Part shown: in pieces, positions 15,562 through 24,464 of the stretch
Layout: each line of letters begins with the position of its first letter
How positions within the stretch are numbered: position 1 is the first letter of the stretch
NCBI GenBank assembly: GCA_041658685.1
Contig: JBAZZS010000003.1
Span: 1 to 64,000 of the forward strand
DNA from: Candidatus Gracilibacteria bacterium
Lineage (GTDB): Bacteria; Patescibacteriota; Gracilibacteria; UBA1369; UBA12473
Direction of reading: 5' to 3'
DNA length: 64,000 nucleotides
Program-made: the position numbers and the translations under genes
The notes under the pieces: model-generated
Told to the model about the DNA's origin: nothing
Database searches by the model: none
Seen by the model: only the letters and a program-made list of their open reading frames with translations

Positions 15562-16377
15562 ATGACAAATTCATCTCAACCTTCGGTTCTTGTTCTCGCC
15601 GGTTACGGCATCAATTGTGAAGAAGAAACTAAATTTATTTCCGAAAAAGTCGGGGCCAAAGCCTCGGTGGTTCATATCAATGATTTGATCGCCAATCCCA
15701 AGCAAATGGAGGCGCATCAAATTATGGTTTTCCCCGGAGGATTTTCGTACGGGGATGATGTGGGTTCCGGAATTGCGTACGCGAATAAAGTGAAAAATAA
15801 TATTTGGGACGATGTGGTGAAATTTGTGAAAGAAGATAAGTTGGTTTTGGGAATTTGTAACGGATGTCAGATCATGGCGAATTTGGGATTGGTCCCCGGA
15901 TTCAATGGAGAATATGGCAAGCGTGAAATTGCGTTGTGTTGGAATGCGTCGGCGCGTTACGAATGTCGTTGGGTGGACATGAAAACCGTGAGTCAAAAAT
16001 GCGTGTGGATGAAAGGGATTGAACGTTTGCATTGTCCAATTTCTCATGGAGAAGGCCGATTTTATATGGAGAAAGAGGTGCTTGAGGCGTTGAAAGCCGG
16101 GGATCAAATCGTAACTCAATACGTGAAGCCTGACGGTTCTCCTGCTAAGGGAGAATTTCCGTACAATCCGAATGGTGCGATGGAAGATATTGCCGGAGTG
16201 TGTGATCCGACCGGACGTGTGTTGGCGCTCATGCCGCACCCGGAACGCAATTGGAATTTTTACAACGAAGACGACTGGACTTTGCTCCGTGAACAAGCGG
16301 ATCGCGATGGTGAAAAATTGCCCGAAGAAGGTCCTGGGGTTCAGATTTTCAGGAATGCGGTGGAGTATTTTAAGTAG
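15562..16377 (+). CDS. purQ: Phosphoribosylformylglycinamidine synthase, glutaminase subunit
   Basis: 271 residues, class I glutamine amidotransferase that supplies ammonia to PurL. Nucleophile Cys in LGICNGCQIMANLG; His/Glu pair in MPHPERNWNF; FPGGFSYGDDVGSGIAYA is the family signature near the N-terminus. Somewhat longer than the common 220-230 residues. It lies directly behind purL and its last 8 bases overlap the end of the convergent unknown gene. Confidence 0.96.
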   Translation: MTNSSQPSVLVLAGYGINCEEETKFISEKVGAKASVVHINDLIANPKQMEAHQIMVFPGGFSYGDDVGSGIAYANKVKNNIWDDVVKFVKEDKLVLGICNGCQIMANLGLVPGFNGEYGKREIALCWNASARYECRWVDMKTVSQKCVWMKGIERLHCPISHGEGRFYMEKEVLEALKAGDQIVTQYVKPDGSPAKGEFPYNPNGAMEDIAGVCDPTGRVLALMPHPERNWNFYNEDDWTLLREQADRDGEKLPEEGPGVQIFRNAVEYFK

Positions 16378-17389
16378 AAATTTTGCGAAGTTCGAGCGAA
16401 TGGCGCGTGATTGTAATACTGCCAAAATATTCAGAGCAAGTTTTCCCTGATCGATCATAGATGTGCATGATGTTTAGCACCCAGATTTCCTTGTCATTTC
16501 TTTTATATAAAGGGTTTATTTGGAAACTCCAGTGCTCATCGTTGTCGGGTTGATCTTCATTGACTATTCCTTCTGCCTTTAAGCCTTCACTTGCTTTTTC
16601 TAAAAGAGCTAATCGACTTTCTATTTCTACGTTTTTTGTATAAAGATTTTTGGGGTTGAGAAGGGCATTAATATGTTCTGGTGAAATATTAAAAATATCA
16701 CTTAAATAGATACACATTTCCATAAAACCATCACATTTAACTTCAAGGGTTATGTTTGAATCCATGTGGTGGCTTTCGGTTTCTAATTCAATGGTTTTTC
16801 TCCAGCCTGCACTTAAAGAGAGTGCGTCTTTATTTAAAGTGGTTCGATCCCCATTTGGAATTTTTATTTCCCATGCTTCTCCCAGTTCTTCATCAAAAAT
16901 TTCCATTGGTGTTGCTGTGTCGCAACGATAATAAAGGTCTTCCTCAAACACATCTCTTGTAGAGGCGCGCGTTGCGGAGAGTACAAGATATCCGGACTCT
17001 TCATCGTCTTCCTTGGTGTGGACATACAAAGCCATAAGATTTCCTTGAGAATCATTTTCCCATTCTACGGTTAAATCAGCCTCATGCCATTCTTCTTCTA
17101 AGAGAGTGCGATGATGAATGATGAAATTTTCAATTAAAGAAAATTCATCTTGACGATGGAGCCAGTTTCTTAGCCATCTTGTAAATTCCGCGAATGTATT
17201 AAAATATTCTTCTCCCTCAGTGGGGTAACCCTTCGTATCGTTGGCGGCTGATAGGGCGTTAATGTATCCTTCTACCGGGGCCTGGATTTCCGGGATAGCC
17301 TCTGGAGGTAATAGATGAAGGAGAGCTACTTTATGAGTGGTTTTCGGAGAGGATTCTTCTTCTTCTTGTCCTTGGGATGGGGTATCCAT
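16370..17389 (-). CDS. Unknown acidic cytoplasmic protein
   Basis: 339 residues from the ATG at 17389 (an upstream start at 17404 adds only MIFIF and is less likely). The N-terminus is Glu/Ser-rich (QGQEEEESSP); the remainder has a mixed alpha/beta look with many Trp and acidic residues (FTRWLRNWLHRQ, HSFQINPLY-like segments). No signal peptide, membrane helix or known motif. It sits alone and convergent to purQ. A TTGACA at 17452-17457 (minus strand) may belong to its promoter, but the matching -10 is poor. Confidence 0.7.
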   Translation of the reverse strand: MDTPSQGQEEEESSPKTTHKVALLHLLPPEAIPEIQAPVEGYINALSAANDTKGYPTEGEEYFNTFAEFTRWLRNWLHRQDEFSLIENFIIHHRTLLEEEWHEADLTVEWENDSQGNLMALYVHTKEDDEESGYLVLSATRASTRDVFEEDLYYRCDTATPMEIFDEELGEAWEIKIPNGDRTTLNKDALSLSAGWRKTIELETESHHMDSNITLEVKCDGFMEMCIYLSDIFNISPEHINALLNPKNLYTKNVEIESRLALLEKASEGLKAEGIVNEDQPDNDEHWSFQINPLYKRNDKEIWVLNIMHIYDRSGKTCSEYFGSITITRHSLELRKIST

Positions 17390-17477
17390 AAAAATAAATA
17401 TCAATGGAGATGGCTGAGGAAGTGCCGTAGTTTTACTTATTTTTTTATTTTTGTCAACCCTGTACCGTTCGATGATT

Positions 17478-17505
17478 TTGCTTTTATCTGATTTTCTTTT
17501 ACACT
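17478..17505 (+). promoter_or_regulatory. Promoter of the purM-pyrB-pyrC genes
   Basis: TTGCTT (17478-17483), 16-base spacer, TACACT (17500-17505); predicted start near 17512, 34 bases before the purM ATG. I see no riboswitch or PyrR-type attenuator in the short leader. Confidence 0.55.
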
Positions 17506-17545
17506 AACGCTTGATTTAGATTCACTATTATTAATTTTTACCTTT

Positions 17546-18628
17546 ATGACCACTTATGCCGACTCGGGTGTGAACATTGAATTGGGCGATGATGCCTCAA
17601 AAGTGATGTATGAAGCGGCCAAGTTGACATGGAAGAATCGTGAAGGGCGGTTGGGGGAGGTTGTGACCCCGAAAGATGATTTTTCCGGAGTGCGCGTGAT
17701 GAATGTGGGAGGATTGCCCGAGGGAAGCGTGATGTGTATGGGATTTGATGGGGTGGGGACCAAAGTGGAGCTCGCGGAACGGCTTGAACGGCACGATACC
17801 GTGGCTTTTGATTTGTTCGCCATGGTTTGTGATGATGCGGTGGTTTATGGCGGGGAGCCGGTGTTGATTGGTTCGATTTTGGATGTGAATTCGCTTGGGA
17901 AAGAGGGGGCCTCGTATTTGAATTTCATGAAACAGCTTGCGACCGGGTATGTCACTGCGGCCAAGGCGGCGCGTGTGGCCGTGATCAATGGGGAAATTGC
18001 AGAGCTTGGGGCGCGAATTTCCGGGTATGGGGCGTTCAATTACAATTGGGGTTCGGCGGCGATTTGGTTTGCGAAAAAGGATCGACTGTTTACCGGGGCC
18101 GAGATTAAAGTGGGCGATAAAGTCGTGACGCTTCGAGAAAAAGGGTTTCGATCGAATGGGTTTTCATTATTGAGAAAAGTGATGAAAGACAATTATGGTG
18201 AAAAATGGCATGCGGAAAAACTGGATGGAAAGTCGATGGGTGAACTGGCATTGGAACCTTCTCAGTTATATTGTGCGGCGGTGTGTGATATGTTTGGTGG
18301 ATTTGCGGATGAAAAACAATGCGAAGTTCATGGTGTGGCGCATATCACCGGAGGCGGGATTGTTGGTAAATTGGGGCGTGTGTTAAAACGGGCCGGACTC
18401 GGAGTAAAATTGCCGACTCTTTTTGAACCGTGCGCGTTGATGCAACACGCGATTAAGGTGGGAAATGTGGCGCGTGACGAGGCGTATCGTTCTTGGAATA
18501 TGGGGAATGGAATGGTGGTGATTGTGGCTCCCGGGGAAGAACAAAAAGCGATTGCGATTGCGGTACAGCATGGGATCGAGGCGCAAGTGTGCGGAGAAAT
18601 TGTGAAGGAGCCCGGGATTGTGCTATAA
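17546..18628 (+). CDS. purM: Phosphoribosylformylglycinamidine cyclo-ligase (AIR synthase)
   Basis: 360 residues. Closes the imidazole ring: FGAM + ATP to AIR, the step right after PurL/PurQ. Family marks: MGFDGVGTKVELAE, the Asp-rich AMVCDDAVVYGGEP loop, LREKGFRSNGFSLLRKV and VAHITGGGIVGKLGRVL. It starts the purM-pyrB-pyrC cluster: pyrB begins 12 bases after its stop, so purine and pyrimidine genes share one transcript. Confidence 0.95.
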   Translation: MTTYADSGVNIELGDDASKVMYEAAKLTWKNREGRLGEVVTPKDDFSGVRVMNVGGLPEGSVMCMGFDGVGTKVELAERLERHDTVAFDLFAMVCDDAVVYGGEPVLIGSILDVNSLGKEGASYLNFMKQLATGYVTAAKAARVAVINGEIAELGARISGYGAFNYNWGSAAIWFAKKDRLFTGAEIKVGDKVVTLREKGFRSNGFSLLRKVMKDNYGEKWHAEKLDGKSMGELALEPSQLYCAAVCDMFGGFADEKQCEVHGVAHITGGGIVGKLGRVLKRAGLGVKLPTLFEPCALMQHAIKVGNVARDEAYRSWNMGNGMVVIVAPGEEQKAIAIAVQHGIEAQVCGEIVKEPGIVL

Positions 18629-18640
18629 ATAGTGCACCCC

Positions 18641-19591
18641 ATGATTAATTTCAAAGGAAAATCCATTTTGTCCGCCGCACAGTTTTCCAAGCGGGAAATT
18701 GAGCGCGTTTTGGAGGTGGCAAAACAAATGGAACCTTTTGCGCGAAAAGAAAAAACATCGAATTTATTGAAAGGGAAAGTGTTGGCCACGTTATTTTTTG
18801 AGCCGTCCACACGCACGCGATTCAGTTTTGAAACCGCGATGTTGCGACTCGGCGGTAAAGTGATTTCCAATTATATGATGATGGAAACCTCGTCCGTGAA
18901 AAAGCGTGAAACGTTGCAGGATACCGGGCGCGTGGTGAGTGCTTTTGCAGATGTGATTGCCATGCGTCATCCGGTTGCCGGATCGGTGGCTGAGTTGGCT
19001 CAAGGCGCGATGGTACCGGTGCTGAATGCCGGAGATGGGCCTGCGGATCATCCTACGCAGGGGTTGTTGGATTTATTTACGATTCATAAGGAATTTGGAT
19101 ATTTCGGCGGATTGAAATACGGGTTGGTTGGAGATCTTAAAAACAGTCGAGTGGTGCATGCGCAGTGTCAATTGCTCAAGCATTTTGGTCCGACCGGATT
19201 TAAGCCGGCTTTTATTTGTGTGGCGCCGCGCGGGTTGGAATTGCCTGTAACGATTAAAAAAGAATTGAAAGAAATGGGTTGTTCGATTCGCGAAACTGAT
19301 GATTTGGAATCAGTGATTGGTGAGCTGGATGTGCTTTCCAATACGCGGATTCAAGAGGAACGATTTGCCACGAAAAAAGAGTTTGAAAAATTCCGCGGAG
19401 CGTATTCGATTTCAAATAAATTGATGAAAAAAGTCAAGAAAAAGATGATTGTGATTGATCCGTTGCCTCGCGTGGACGGGCAGTTGAAAACCGAAGTGGA
19501 TTTGGATCCGCGCGCTAAATACTTCGAACAAGTCACGAATGGAGTGGCGGTGAGGATGGCGTTGATGGCGTTGGTGCTTGGAAAAGTTTAA
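18641..19591 (+). CDS. pyrB: Aspartate carbamoyltransferase catalytic chain
   Basis: 316 residues. Condenses carbamoyl phosphate with aspartate. The carbamoyl-phosphate site FEPSTRTRFSFETA, the HPTQGLLDLFTI loop and DPLPRVDGQL are intact. I choose ATG 18641 (INFKGKSIL) rather than a GTG three codons earlier because the family begins there. No pyrI regulatory chain is seen, so the enzyme is probably the unregulated trimer. pyrC follows 16 bases later. Confidence 0.95.
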   Translation: MINFKGKSILSAAQFSKREIERVLEVAKQMEPFARKEKTSNLLKGKVLATLFFEPSTRTRFSFETAMLRLGGKVISNYMMMETSSVKKRETLQDTGRVVSAFADVIAMRHPVAGSVAELAQGAMVPVLNAGDGPADHPTQGLLDLFTIHKEFGYFGGLKYGLVGDLKNSRVVHAQCQLLKHFGPTGFKPAFICVAPRGLELPVTIKKELKEMGCSIRETDDLESVIGELDVLSNTRIQEERFATKKEFEKFRGAYSISNKLMKKVKKKMIVIDPLPRVDGQLKTEVDLDPRAKYFEQVTNGVAVRMALMALVLGKV

Positions 19592-19607
19592 ATTTTATAA
19601 AAATTTT

Positions 19608-20957
19608 ATGACTTCATTGCTTTTTAAAGGCGGGGTTTTGGTCACGTCAAAGGGGCAGGAGAAGATGGATATTTTAGTGAAAGACGGGAAAGTGGAGGAG
19701 ATGGGGAGGGAAGAAGGAATGCGGGATGCGGGGGAGCGCACTTCGCTGCGCTCCGTGCGTGGACTTTTTATCTTTTCAAATGTCACGGATGGGCATGTGC
19801 ATTTTCGGGAACCGGGAGGCACGCAAAAGGAGGATTTTGAGACCGGGAGTCGGGCTGCGGCAGCGGGTGGGATTACGACGATTTTGGATATGCCCAATAA
19901 TCAGCCGTCGATTGCGTCACGTGAGACATTGGAGGAAAAACGCAAATTGATTTCAAGAAAAGCGTATGTGAATTATGGGCTTTATATGGGTGCGACTTTT
20001 GATTCGGCGACGGGCCACACCAACATTGATGAATATTTGGCATCGGATGCCGTGGCGTTTAAGGTTTACATGGGGAGTTCAACCGGAAATTTGTTGGTGG
20101 ATCAGCCGTCGTATTTGGAGGAAATTTTTAAAAAAGCCTCAGAAAAGGATCGGCTCATTGTGGTTCATGCCGAGGATGAGGCGTTGATGAAAGAAAATTT
20201 AAAACGATTTTCGGGATTGGAAGACCCCACGCTTCATTCCAAAATTCGAGATGGGGAAGTGGCGTATCGTTCGGTGAAATTGGCGCTTCATTTGGCGAAA
20301 AAATACGGAACGCGTATGCACATTGCACATTTGAGTACAGGGCGAGAATTGGAGGAATTTGCGAAATTTAAGTCGGATCGAATTTCGTGCGAAGTGGCGC
20401 CGCACCATTTGTTTTTGACCGAAGAAGAACTCGCGAAACAGGGAAATTTTGCCAAAATGAATCCGCCGTTACGCACTGAGGCGGATTGCAAAGCGCTTTT
20501 GGAAGGGATTCGGTCCGGGTTGGTGGATATGGTGGCCACGGATCATGCGCCGCATACCATGGATGAAAAGAAACAGCCGTATTCCAAGGCGCCGTCCGGG
20601 GTTCCGGGGGAGGAAACGATGTTGCCGTTGTTGTTGGATGTTGTTCATCATGGAGATTTGACGCTCGAGCAGGTGGCGCGAGTGGTTTCCGAGGGGCCGG
20701 CGCGCGTGTTCCGATTGAAGTCTGGAGGAGAGTTAAAGGTGGGGAGTTCGGCGAGTTTTACAGGAGTGGATATGACGGATGAACATACGGTGGAGAATGG
20801 CGGTTTTGGCGCGCGGTATACTAAATGCGGGTGGAGCGCGTATGCGGGCCGTTTGTTGCGCGGCTGGCCGGTTTTGACCGTGGTGAATGGGGAGGTCGTG
20901 TTTCGCGATGGGGAAATTTTGGGGAAGCCGTTGGGGAGAGAAATTGAGGTAGCTTGA
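19608..20957 (+). CDS. pyrC: Dihydroorotase
   Basis: 449 residues, amidohydrolase that cyclises carbamoyl-aspartate. Metal ligands: DGHVHFREPG (HxH), the Lys expected to be carboxylated in VAFKVYMG, His residues in VVHAEDE and HIAHLSTG, and the Asp in VATDHAPHT. The start is ATG 19608; a TTG 10 codons upstream overlaps the pyrB end and is unlikely. Residues 43-55 (DAGERTSLRSVRG), just before the strand leading to HxH, are encoded by a mini-palindrome (19737-19759), an in-frame insertion not found in ordinary dihydroorotases. Confidence 0.95.
   Translation: MTSLLFKGGVLVTSKGQEKMDILVKDGKVEEMGREEGMRDAGERTSLRSVRGLFIFSNVTDGHVHFREPGGTQKEDFETGSRAAAAGGITTILDMPNNQPSIASRETLEEKRKLISRKAYVNYGLYMGATFDSATGHTNIDEYLASDAVAFKVYMGSSTGNLLVDQPSYLEEIFKKASEKDRLIVVHAEDEALMKENLKRFSGLEDPTLHSKIRDGEVAYRSVKLALHLAKKYGTRMHIAHLSTGRELEEFAKFKSDRISCEVAPHHLFLTEEELAKQGNFAKMNPPLRTEADCKALLEGIRSGLVDMVATDHAPHTMDEKKQPYSKAPSGVPGEETMLPLLLDVVHHGDLTLEQVARVVSEGPARVFRLKSGGELKVGSSASFTGVDMTDEHTVENGGFGARYTKCGWSAYAGRLLRGWPVLTVVNGEVVFRDGEILGKPLGREIEVA
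19737..19759. repeat. TTCGCT-core mini-palindrome inside pyrC
   Basis: Stem CGCAC/GTGCG around TTCGCTGCGCTCC, in frame and encoding ERTSLRSVR on the + strand. Nearly identical to the copies in carA and after rplB. Confidence 0.75.
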
Positions 20958-21042
20958 TTTCCCCTTCCCTCTGCGGTTTCATGGACTTTTTGATGTATTT
21001 GTTGTACGATGAGGACAGGCTCATTCTTTAACCTTTCTATTT

Positions 21043-21789
21043 ATGGCAGACGATAAAAATGTGGATGTTTACGATGATCAAGGCCCGGATTCTTCAAATT
21101 CAGATGCACGACCTTCTCGGGAAACTAAGAAAGTTCTTAAATTTGAGAAAAAACCTGAGCCTTATGAAGGTGATAATTTGCCTGATGATGGAAAGCCTTC
21201 TAACGAAGATAGTGAATCCCCGGAAAAAGACGCATCTCTTGGTGAATTGTTGGCAGCCTTGAAATCGGTTTTGGCGGGTTCAAAAGAACTTGGTTCGGAA
21301 GAGGCGGTTGAGGCTGTGGCGGACGTGGTGGAGGGCTTAAAAAAGAATTCCATTGTTTTAGGATTTGCTGAAAAATGGAATGCAAAGCCCCGAGAGGAAC
21401 AAGTTCGAATTGCAAGCGATTTTACGTTATTGGAAAATTTTATAATAACGGTTTTGCCTTTGGGGCCTCTTGCAAGAATGCCTTATGATGCACGGTCCGC
21501 TTTTTTGAAAGCGTTGTTGTATTATGGCGTTTTGGAATTCAATTCGGCAGATCGCGCTACCAATGAAAAATTGATTAAAAAATTACAAGGTTCAGCCAAA
21601 ACACGAGAGACGGTGGGGTTGGCTTTGGTGAGGGGAGCTGCGTTTTTGATGGGGCAAGGAGAATTGGGGGAAATCGCACACGCTTTGGTTGAGATTTTTA
21701 CACGGAATCGTACGATTGCCGCGAAAGTTCGAGTGCATCTTCACAATCGAATGGTGGCGGAAATGGAGGGAGTTAAAGCTGTGGCTTAG
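21043..21789 (+). CDS. Unknown protein with disordered acidic N-terminus
   Basis: 248 residues. The first ~75 are rich in Asp, Glu, Ser and Pro; the rest is mostly helical with alternating hydrophobic residues (LGELLAALKSVL, NFIITVLPLGPLARMP, VGLALVRGAAFLMGQGELGEIAHALVEIF). No transmembrane helix is certain and no family is recognised. It lies between pyrC and pyrD, so it may be co-transcribed with the pyrimidine genes, but nothing in the sequence ties it to that pathway. Confidence 0.7.
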   Translation: MADDKNVDVYDDQGPDSSNSDARPSRETKKVLKFEKKPEPYEGDNLPDDGKPSNEDSESPEKDASLGELLAALKSVLAGSKELGSEEAVEAVADVVEGLKKNSIVLGFAEKWNAKPREEQVRIASDFTLLENFIITVLPLGPLARMPYDARSAFLKALLYYGVLEFNSADRATNEKLIKKLQGSAKTRETVGLALVRGAAFLMGQGELGEIAHALVEIFTRNRTIAAKVRVHLHNRMVAEMEGVKAVA

Positions 21790-21865
21790 AAGAGAATTTT
21801 CACTTTTATCCGCGTAGTGCTCGTTATATACTGAGTCCCGGTTTTAATATTCTCAAATTTTCCCT

Positions 21866-22813
21866 ATGGATTCTTCTATTTCATTTTGCAATGTGATGTT
21901 TCCCAATCCTGTGGTTTTGGCATCCGGGATTTTGGGCGTGACCGGGAATTCGCTTAAAAATGTGGTGGAAAATGGCGCGGGTGGCGTGACCATTAAGTCT
22001 ATTTGGACGCAGGAGCACAAGGGCCATCCCAATCCCACCATGTTTGGGACTCCGCATTTTTTTATCAATGCTGTGGGTTTGCCGGATGCGGGAATGGAAA
22101 AAGCGTGTGAGGAAATTGGGATTTATTTGAAATGGGCCACGCAAGAGGATGGGTCGTGCAAAGCGCCGCTCATTGCCAGTATTGTGGCCGGGAAGGCGGA
22201 TGATTTTGGCGAGGTGGCGGAAAAGGTTTCGGAGCTCAAGCCGCATCTTATTGAGGTGAATATTTCGTGTCCGAATGTGGAGGATGAATTGGGAAAACCG
22301 TTTGCGTGTGGTTGTTTTTCTGCGGCACAGGTGACGAAATTGGTGAAAGAAAAAGTCGCACCTTTCGGGATCCCGGTTGTCGTGAAATTGTCTCCGAATG
22401 TGGATAACGTGGCAGAAATTGCCAAGGCGTGTGAAGATGCGGGGGCTGATGGGCTCACGTGCTTTAATACGTTTGGGCCTGGGATGGTGATTGATATTGA
22501 TACGGCTCAGCCGATTTTGGCGAATAAGGTTGGCGGTGTTTCCGGGCCGGGATATAAACCGTTGGTGGTGAAGAAAATTTTTGATGTGTACAAGGCTGTG
22601 AAAATTCCAATCATTGGGACCGGAAGTGTGCTCACCGGGCGCGATGCGCTTGAGTTGATGATGGCCGGCGCCACGTTGGTGGGAGTGGGGACGGCGACGT
22701 ATTATCGTGGGCCTTTGGTGTTTGGAGCCATTGCTCATGAGATTCAAGAATGGTGTGAACAAAATAATATTAAAGACATGTCTGAGGTGGTGGGGATGGC
22801 GCACCGAGTTTAA
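21866..22813 (+). CDS. pyrD: Dihydroorotate dehydrogenase, class 1B catalytic subunit
   Basis: 315 residues. Oxidises dihydroorotate to orotate with FMN. Class 1B marks: active-site Cys in NISCPNVEDELGKPFACGC, the preceding GGVTIKSIW, and the FMN phosphate loop GTGSVLTGRDALELMMAGATLVGVGTA. Class 1B works with the electron-transfer subunit PyrK, which is the next gene (30 bases), so electrons go to NAD+ rather than quinone; that suits an organism without a recognisable respiratory chain here. Confidence 0.95.
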   Translation: MDSSISFCNVMFPNPVVLASGILGVTGNSLKNVVENGAGGVTIKSIWTQEHKGHPNPTMFGTPHFFINAVGLPDAGMEKACEEIGIYLKWATQEDGSCKAPLIASIVAGKADDFGEVAEKVSELKPHLIEVNISCPNVEDELGKPFACGCFSAAQVTKLVKEKVAPFGIPVVVKLSPNVDNVAEIAKACEDAGADGLTCFNTFGPGMVIDIDTAQPILANKVGGVSGPGYKPLVVKKIFDVYKAVKIPIIGTGSVLTGRDALELMMAGATLVGVGTATYYRGPLVFGAIAHEIQEWCEQNNIKDMSEVVGMAHRV

Positions 22814-22843
22814 GAAATTTTAAATCATTTAAATTCCATTATT

Positions 22844-23713
22844 ATGTCGTGTTGCTCTGAAAATGAAGGCGGATGTTGCTGTGGCGGGGAAGACATCGCC
22901 ATGGGCTGGGATATGCCCCGATCCGTTAAAATCCTTGAAATCAAAGATGAAAATCCGTTTGTGAAAACCTTCACATTGGATGTGACCATGGGCGCTTTGC
23001 CCGGGCAATTTGTGATGTTGTGGATTCCTCGCGTGAATGAAAAACCGTTCAGTGTGTCGTTTGATGACGGCGTTTCTTTGCAATGTTCGATCGCAAAAGT
23101 GGGGCCTTTTACCGAAACGTTGTTTGCGAAAAAAGTGGGGGATAAAGTGGGGATTCGTGGGCCTTACGGGCAACCGTTTGAGTATGAAAAAGGCGAACAT
23201 TTGGCAGTGGTGGGAGGAGGGTATGGAGCTGCCCCGTTGTACTTTTTGGCCCATGAGGCTGCGAGAAACGGGTGCATTGTGGATTTTATTGTTGGCGCTC
23301 GATCTTCGGATTTGCTTTTGTTCACTGAACGGGCCGGGTTGTTGAAAAATACGACGGTTCATATTGCCACGGACGATGGAAGTCGAGGGGAAAAAGGTTT
23401 TAATACGGTTCTTTTGAAGCGTGTTTTGGAGGAAGGAAAGAAAAACGGTAAAAAGGTGAATCGCATTTTGACGGTCGGGCCCGAAGGCATGATGAAAGCG
23501 GTTTCGAATCTCGCGCTCGAATTTGAAGTGCCGTGCGAAGTGAGCGTCGAACGCTACATGAAATGCGGATTTGGAGTGTGCGGGCAGTGCGTGATTGATG
23601 ATAGTGGAATTCCGACATGTTTGGCCGGGCCGGTGATGGATCATCGGTTTGCTCGTGAACAATCGGAATTTGGGAATTACCATCGAGATGCGGTGGGGAG
23701 AAAGGTGAAATAA
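22844..23713 (+). CDS. pyrK: Dihydroorotate dehydrogenase electron-transfer subunit
   Basis: 289 residues. Carries FAD and a [2Fe-2S] cluster and passes electrons from PyrD to NAD+. The flavin domain has KPFSVSFDD and the NAD-binding VVGGGYGAAPLYFLA. The four cluster cysteines are in CGFGVCGQC plus the Cys after GIPT. The N-terminus has an additional Cys-rich stretch (CCSENEGGCCCGG, residues 3-15) that could bind metal; it is not part of the usual PyrK. Directly behind pyrD. Confidence 0.94.
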   Translation: MSCCSENEGGCCCGGEDIAMGWDMPRSVKILEIKDENPFVKTFTLDVTMGALPGQFVMLWIPRVNEKPFSVSFDDGVSLQCSIAKVGPFTETLFAKKVGDKVGIRGPYGQPFEYEKGEHLAVVGGGYGAAPLYFLAHEAARNGCIVDFIVGARSSDLLLFTERAGLLKNTTVHIATDDGSRGEKGFNTVLLKRVLEEGKKNGKKVNRILTVGPEGMMKAVSNLALEFEVPCEVSVERYMKCGFGVCGQCVIDDSGIPTCLAGPVMDHRFAREQSEFGNYHRDAVGRKVK

Positions 23714-23777
23714 CTGCCTCTTGTCCCGTTCTTCCAAATTGATTATTATCTTTTTGGCTTATTTTTAACCTTTTTTT

Positions 23778-24440
23778 ATGGACTCAATTGCAGACCAGAT
23801 TGCAGGTCGTTTATTGGATATTGGAGCGGTAAAGGTGAAAACCGATCCGCCGTTTACGTGGGTTTCCGGGATTAAATCTCCGGTGTATTGCGACAACCGA
23901 CGTCTTATCTCTTATCCGGAACATCGCAAGGCTGTGGTTGAGGCCTGGAAAACGGTTTTGCAGGATAAAGTGGCCAAAGGTGAAATTAAGATGCCGGACG
24001 TGATTGGGGGGACGGCGACCGCTGCGATTCCGTGGGCTGCGTTTTTGGCGTATGAATTGAATTTGCCCATGATTTATATTCGGCCAGAACCTAAGGATCA
24101 TGGCGCAGGCAAACAGGTTGAAGGCGATCTTAAAGCCGGACAAACGGTTTTGATTGTGGAAGATTTGATCTCTACGGGCGGCAGTTCGGTGAAAGCGGCG
24201 GAAGCGGTTCGACGCGAAGGCCCGGCCACAGTCACGGATATTTTTTCTATTGTGTCGTGGGAATTACCCAAGGCGGATCCGATTTTAAATGACGCTGGCA
24301 TCAAACTCACGTATTTGACCGGTTTCAGGTCTCTTATCGGACTTGCGGCCAAACGCGGTTCGATCAAGCCGGAACAGGAGGCTGTGGTGTTGGAATTTAA
24401 AGAAAATCCACCGGCGTGGGGCGCGAAGATGGGGTTCTAA
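23778..24440 (+). CDS. pyrE: Orotate phosphoribosyltransferase
   Basis: 220 residues. Adds ribose phosphate from PRPP to orotate, giving OMP. PRPP-binding motif VLIVEDLISTGGSS; the N-terminal hood contains FTWVSGIKSPVYCDNR. Normal length. The leader ends TTTTTAACCTTTTTTT-ATG, a pyrimidine-rich start region typical of this genome. pyrF follows after 24 bases. Confidence 0.95.
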   Translation: MDSIADQIAGRLLDIGAVKVKTDPPFTWVSGIKSPVYCDNRRLISYPEHRKAVVEAWKTVLQDKVAKGEIKMPDVIGGTATAAIPWAAFLAYELNLPMIYIRPEPKDHGAGKQVEGDLKAGQTVLIVEDLISTGGSSVKAAEAVRREGPATVTDIFSIVSWELPKADPILNDAGIKLTYLTGFRSLIGLAAKRGSIKPEQEAVVLEFKENPPAWGAKMGF

Positions 24441-24464
24441 TCATCCTTTTAAAATTTCTATCTT

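Noticed and set aside
17506..17545. Purine riboswitch or PyrR attenuator before purM or the pyr genes
   Set aside because: Leaders are too short (about 34 nt) and show no fitting hairpin.
22829..23737. Long minus-strand open frame opposite pyrK (and similar ones opposite pyrD, purL, purQ, uvrB and fusA)
   Set aside because: The + strand genes are clear family members; the opposite frames are His/Arg/Phe-rich shadows.
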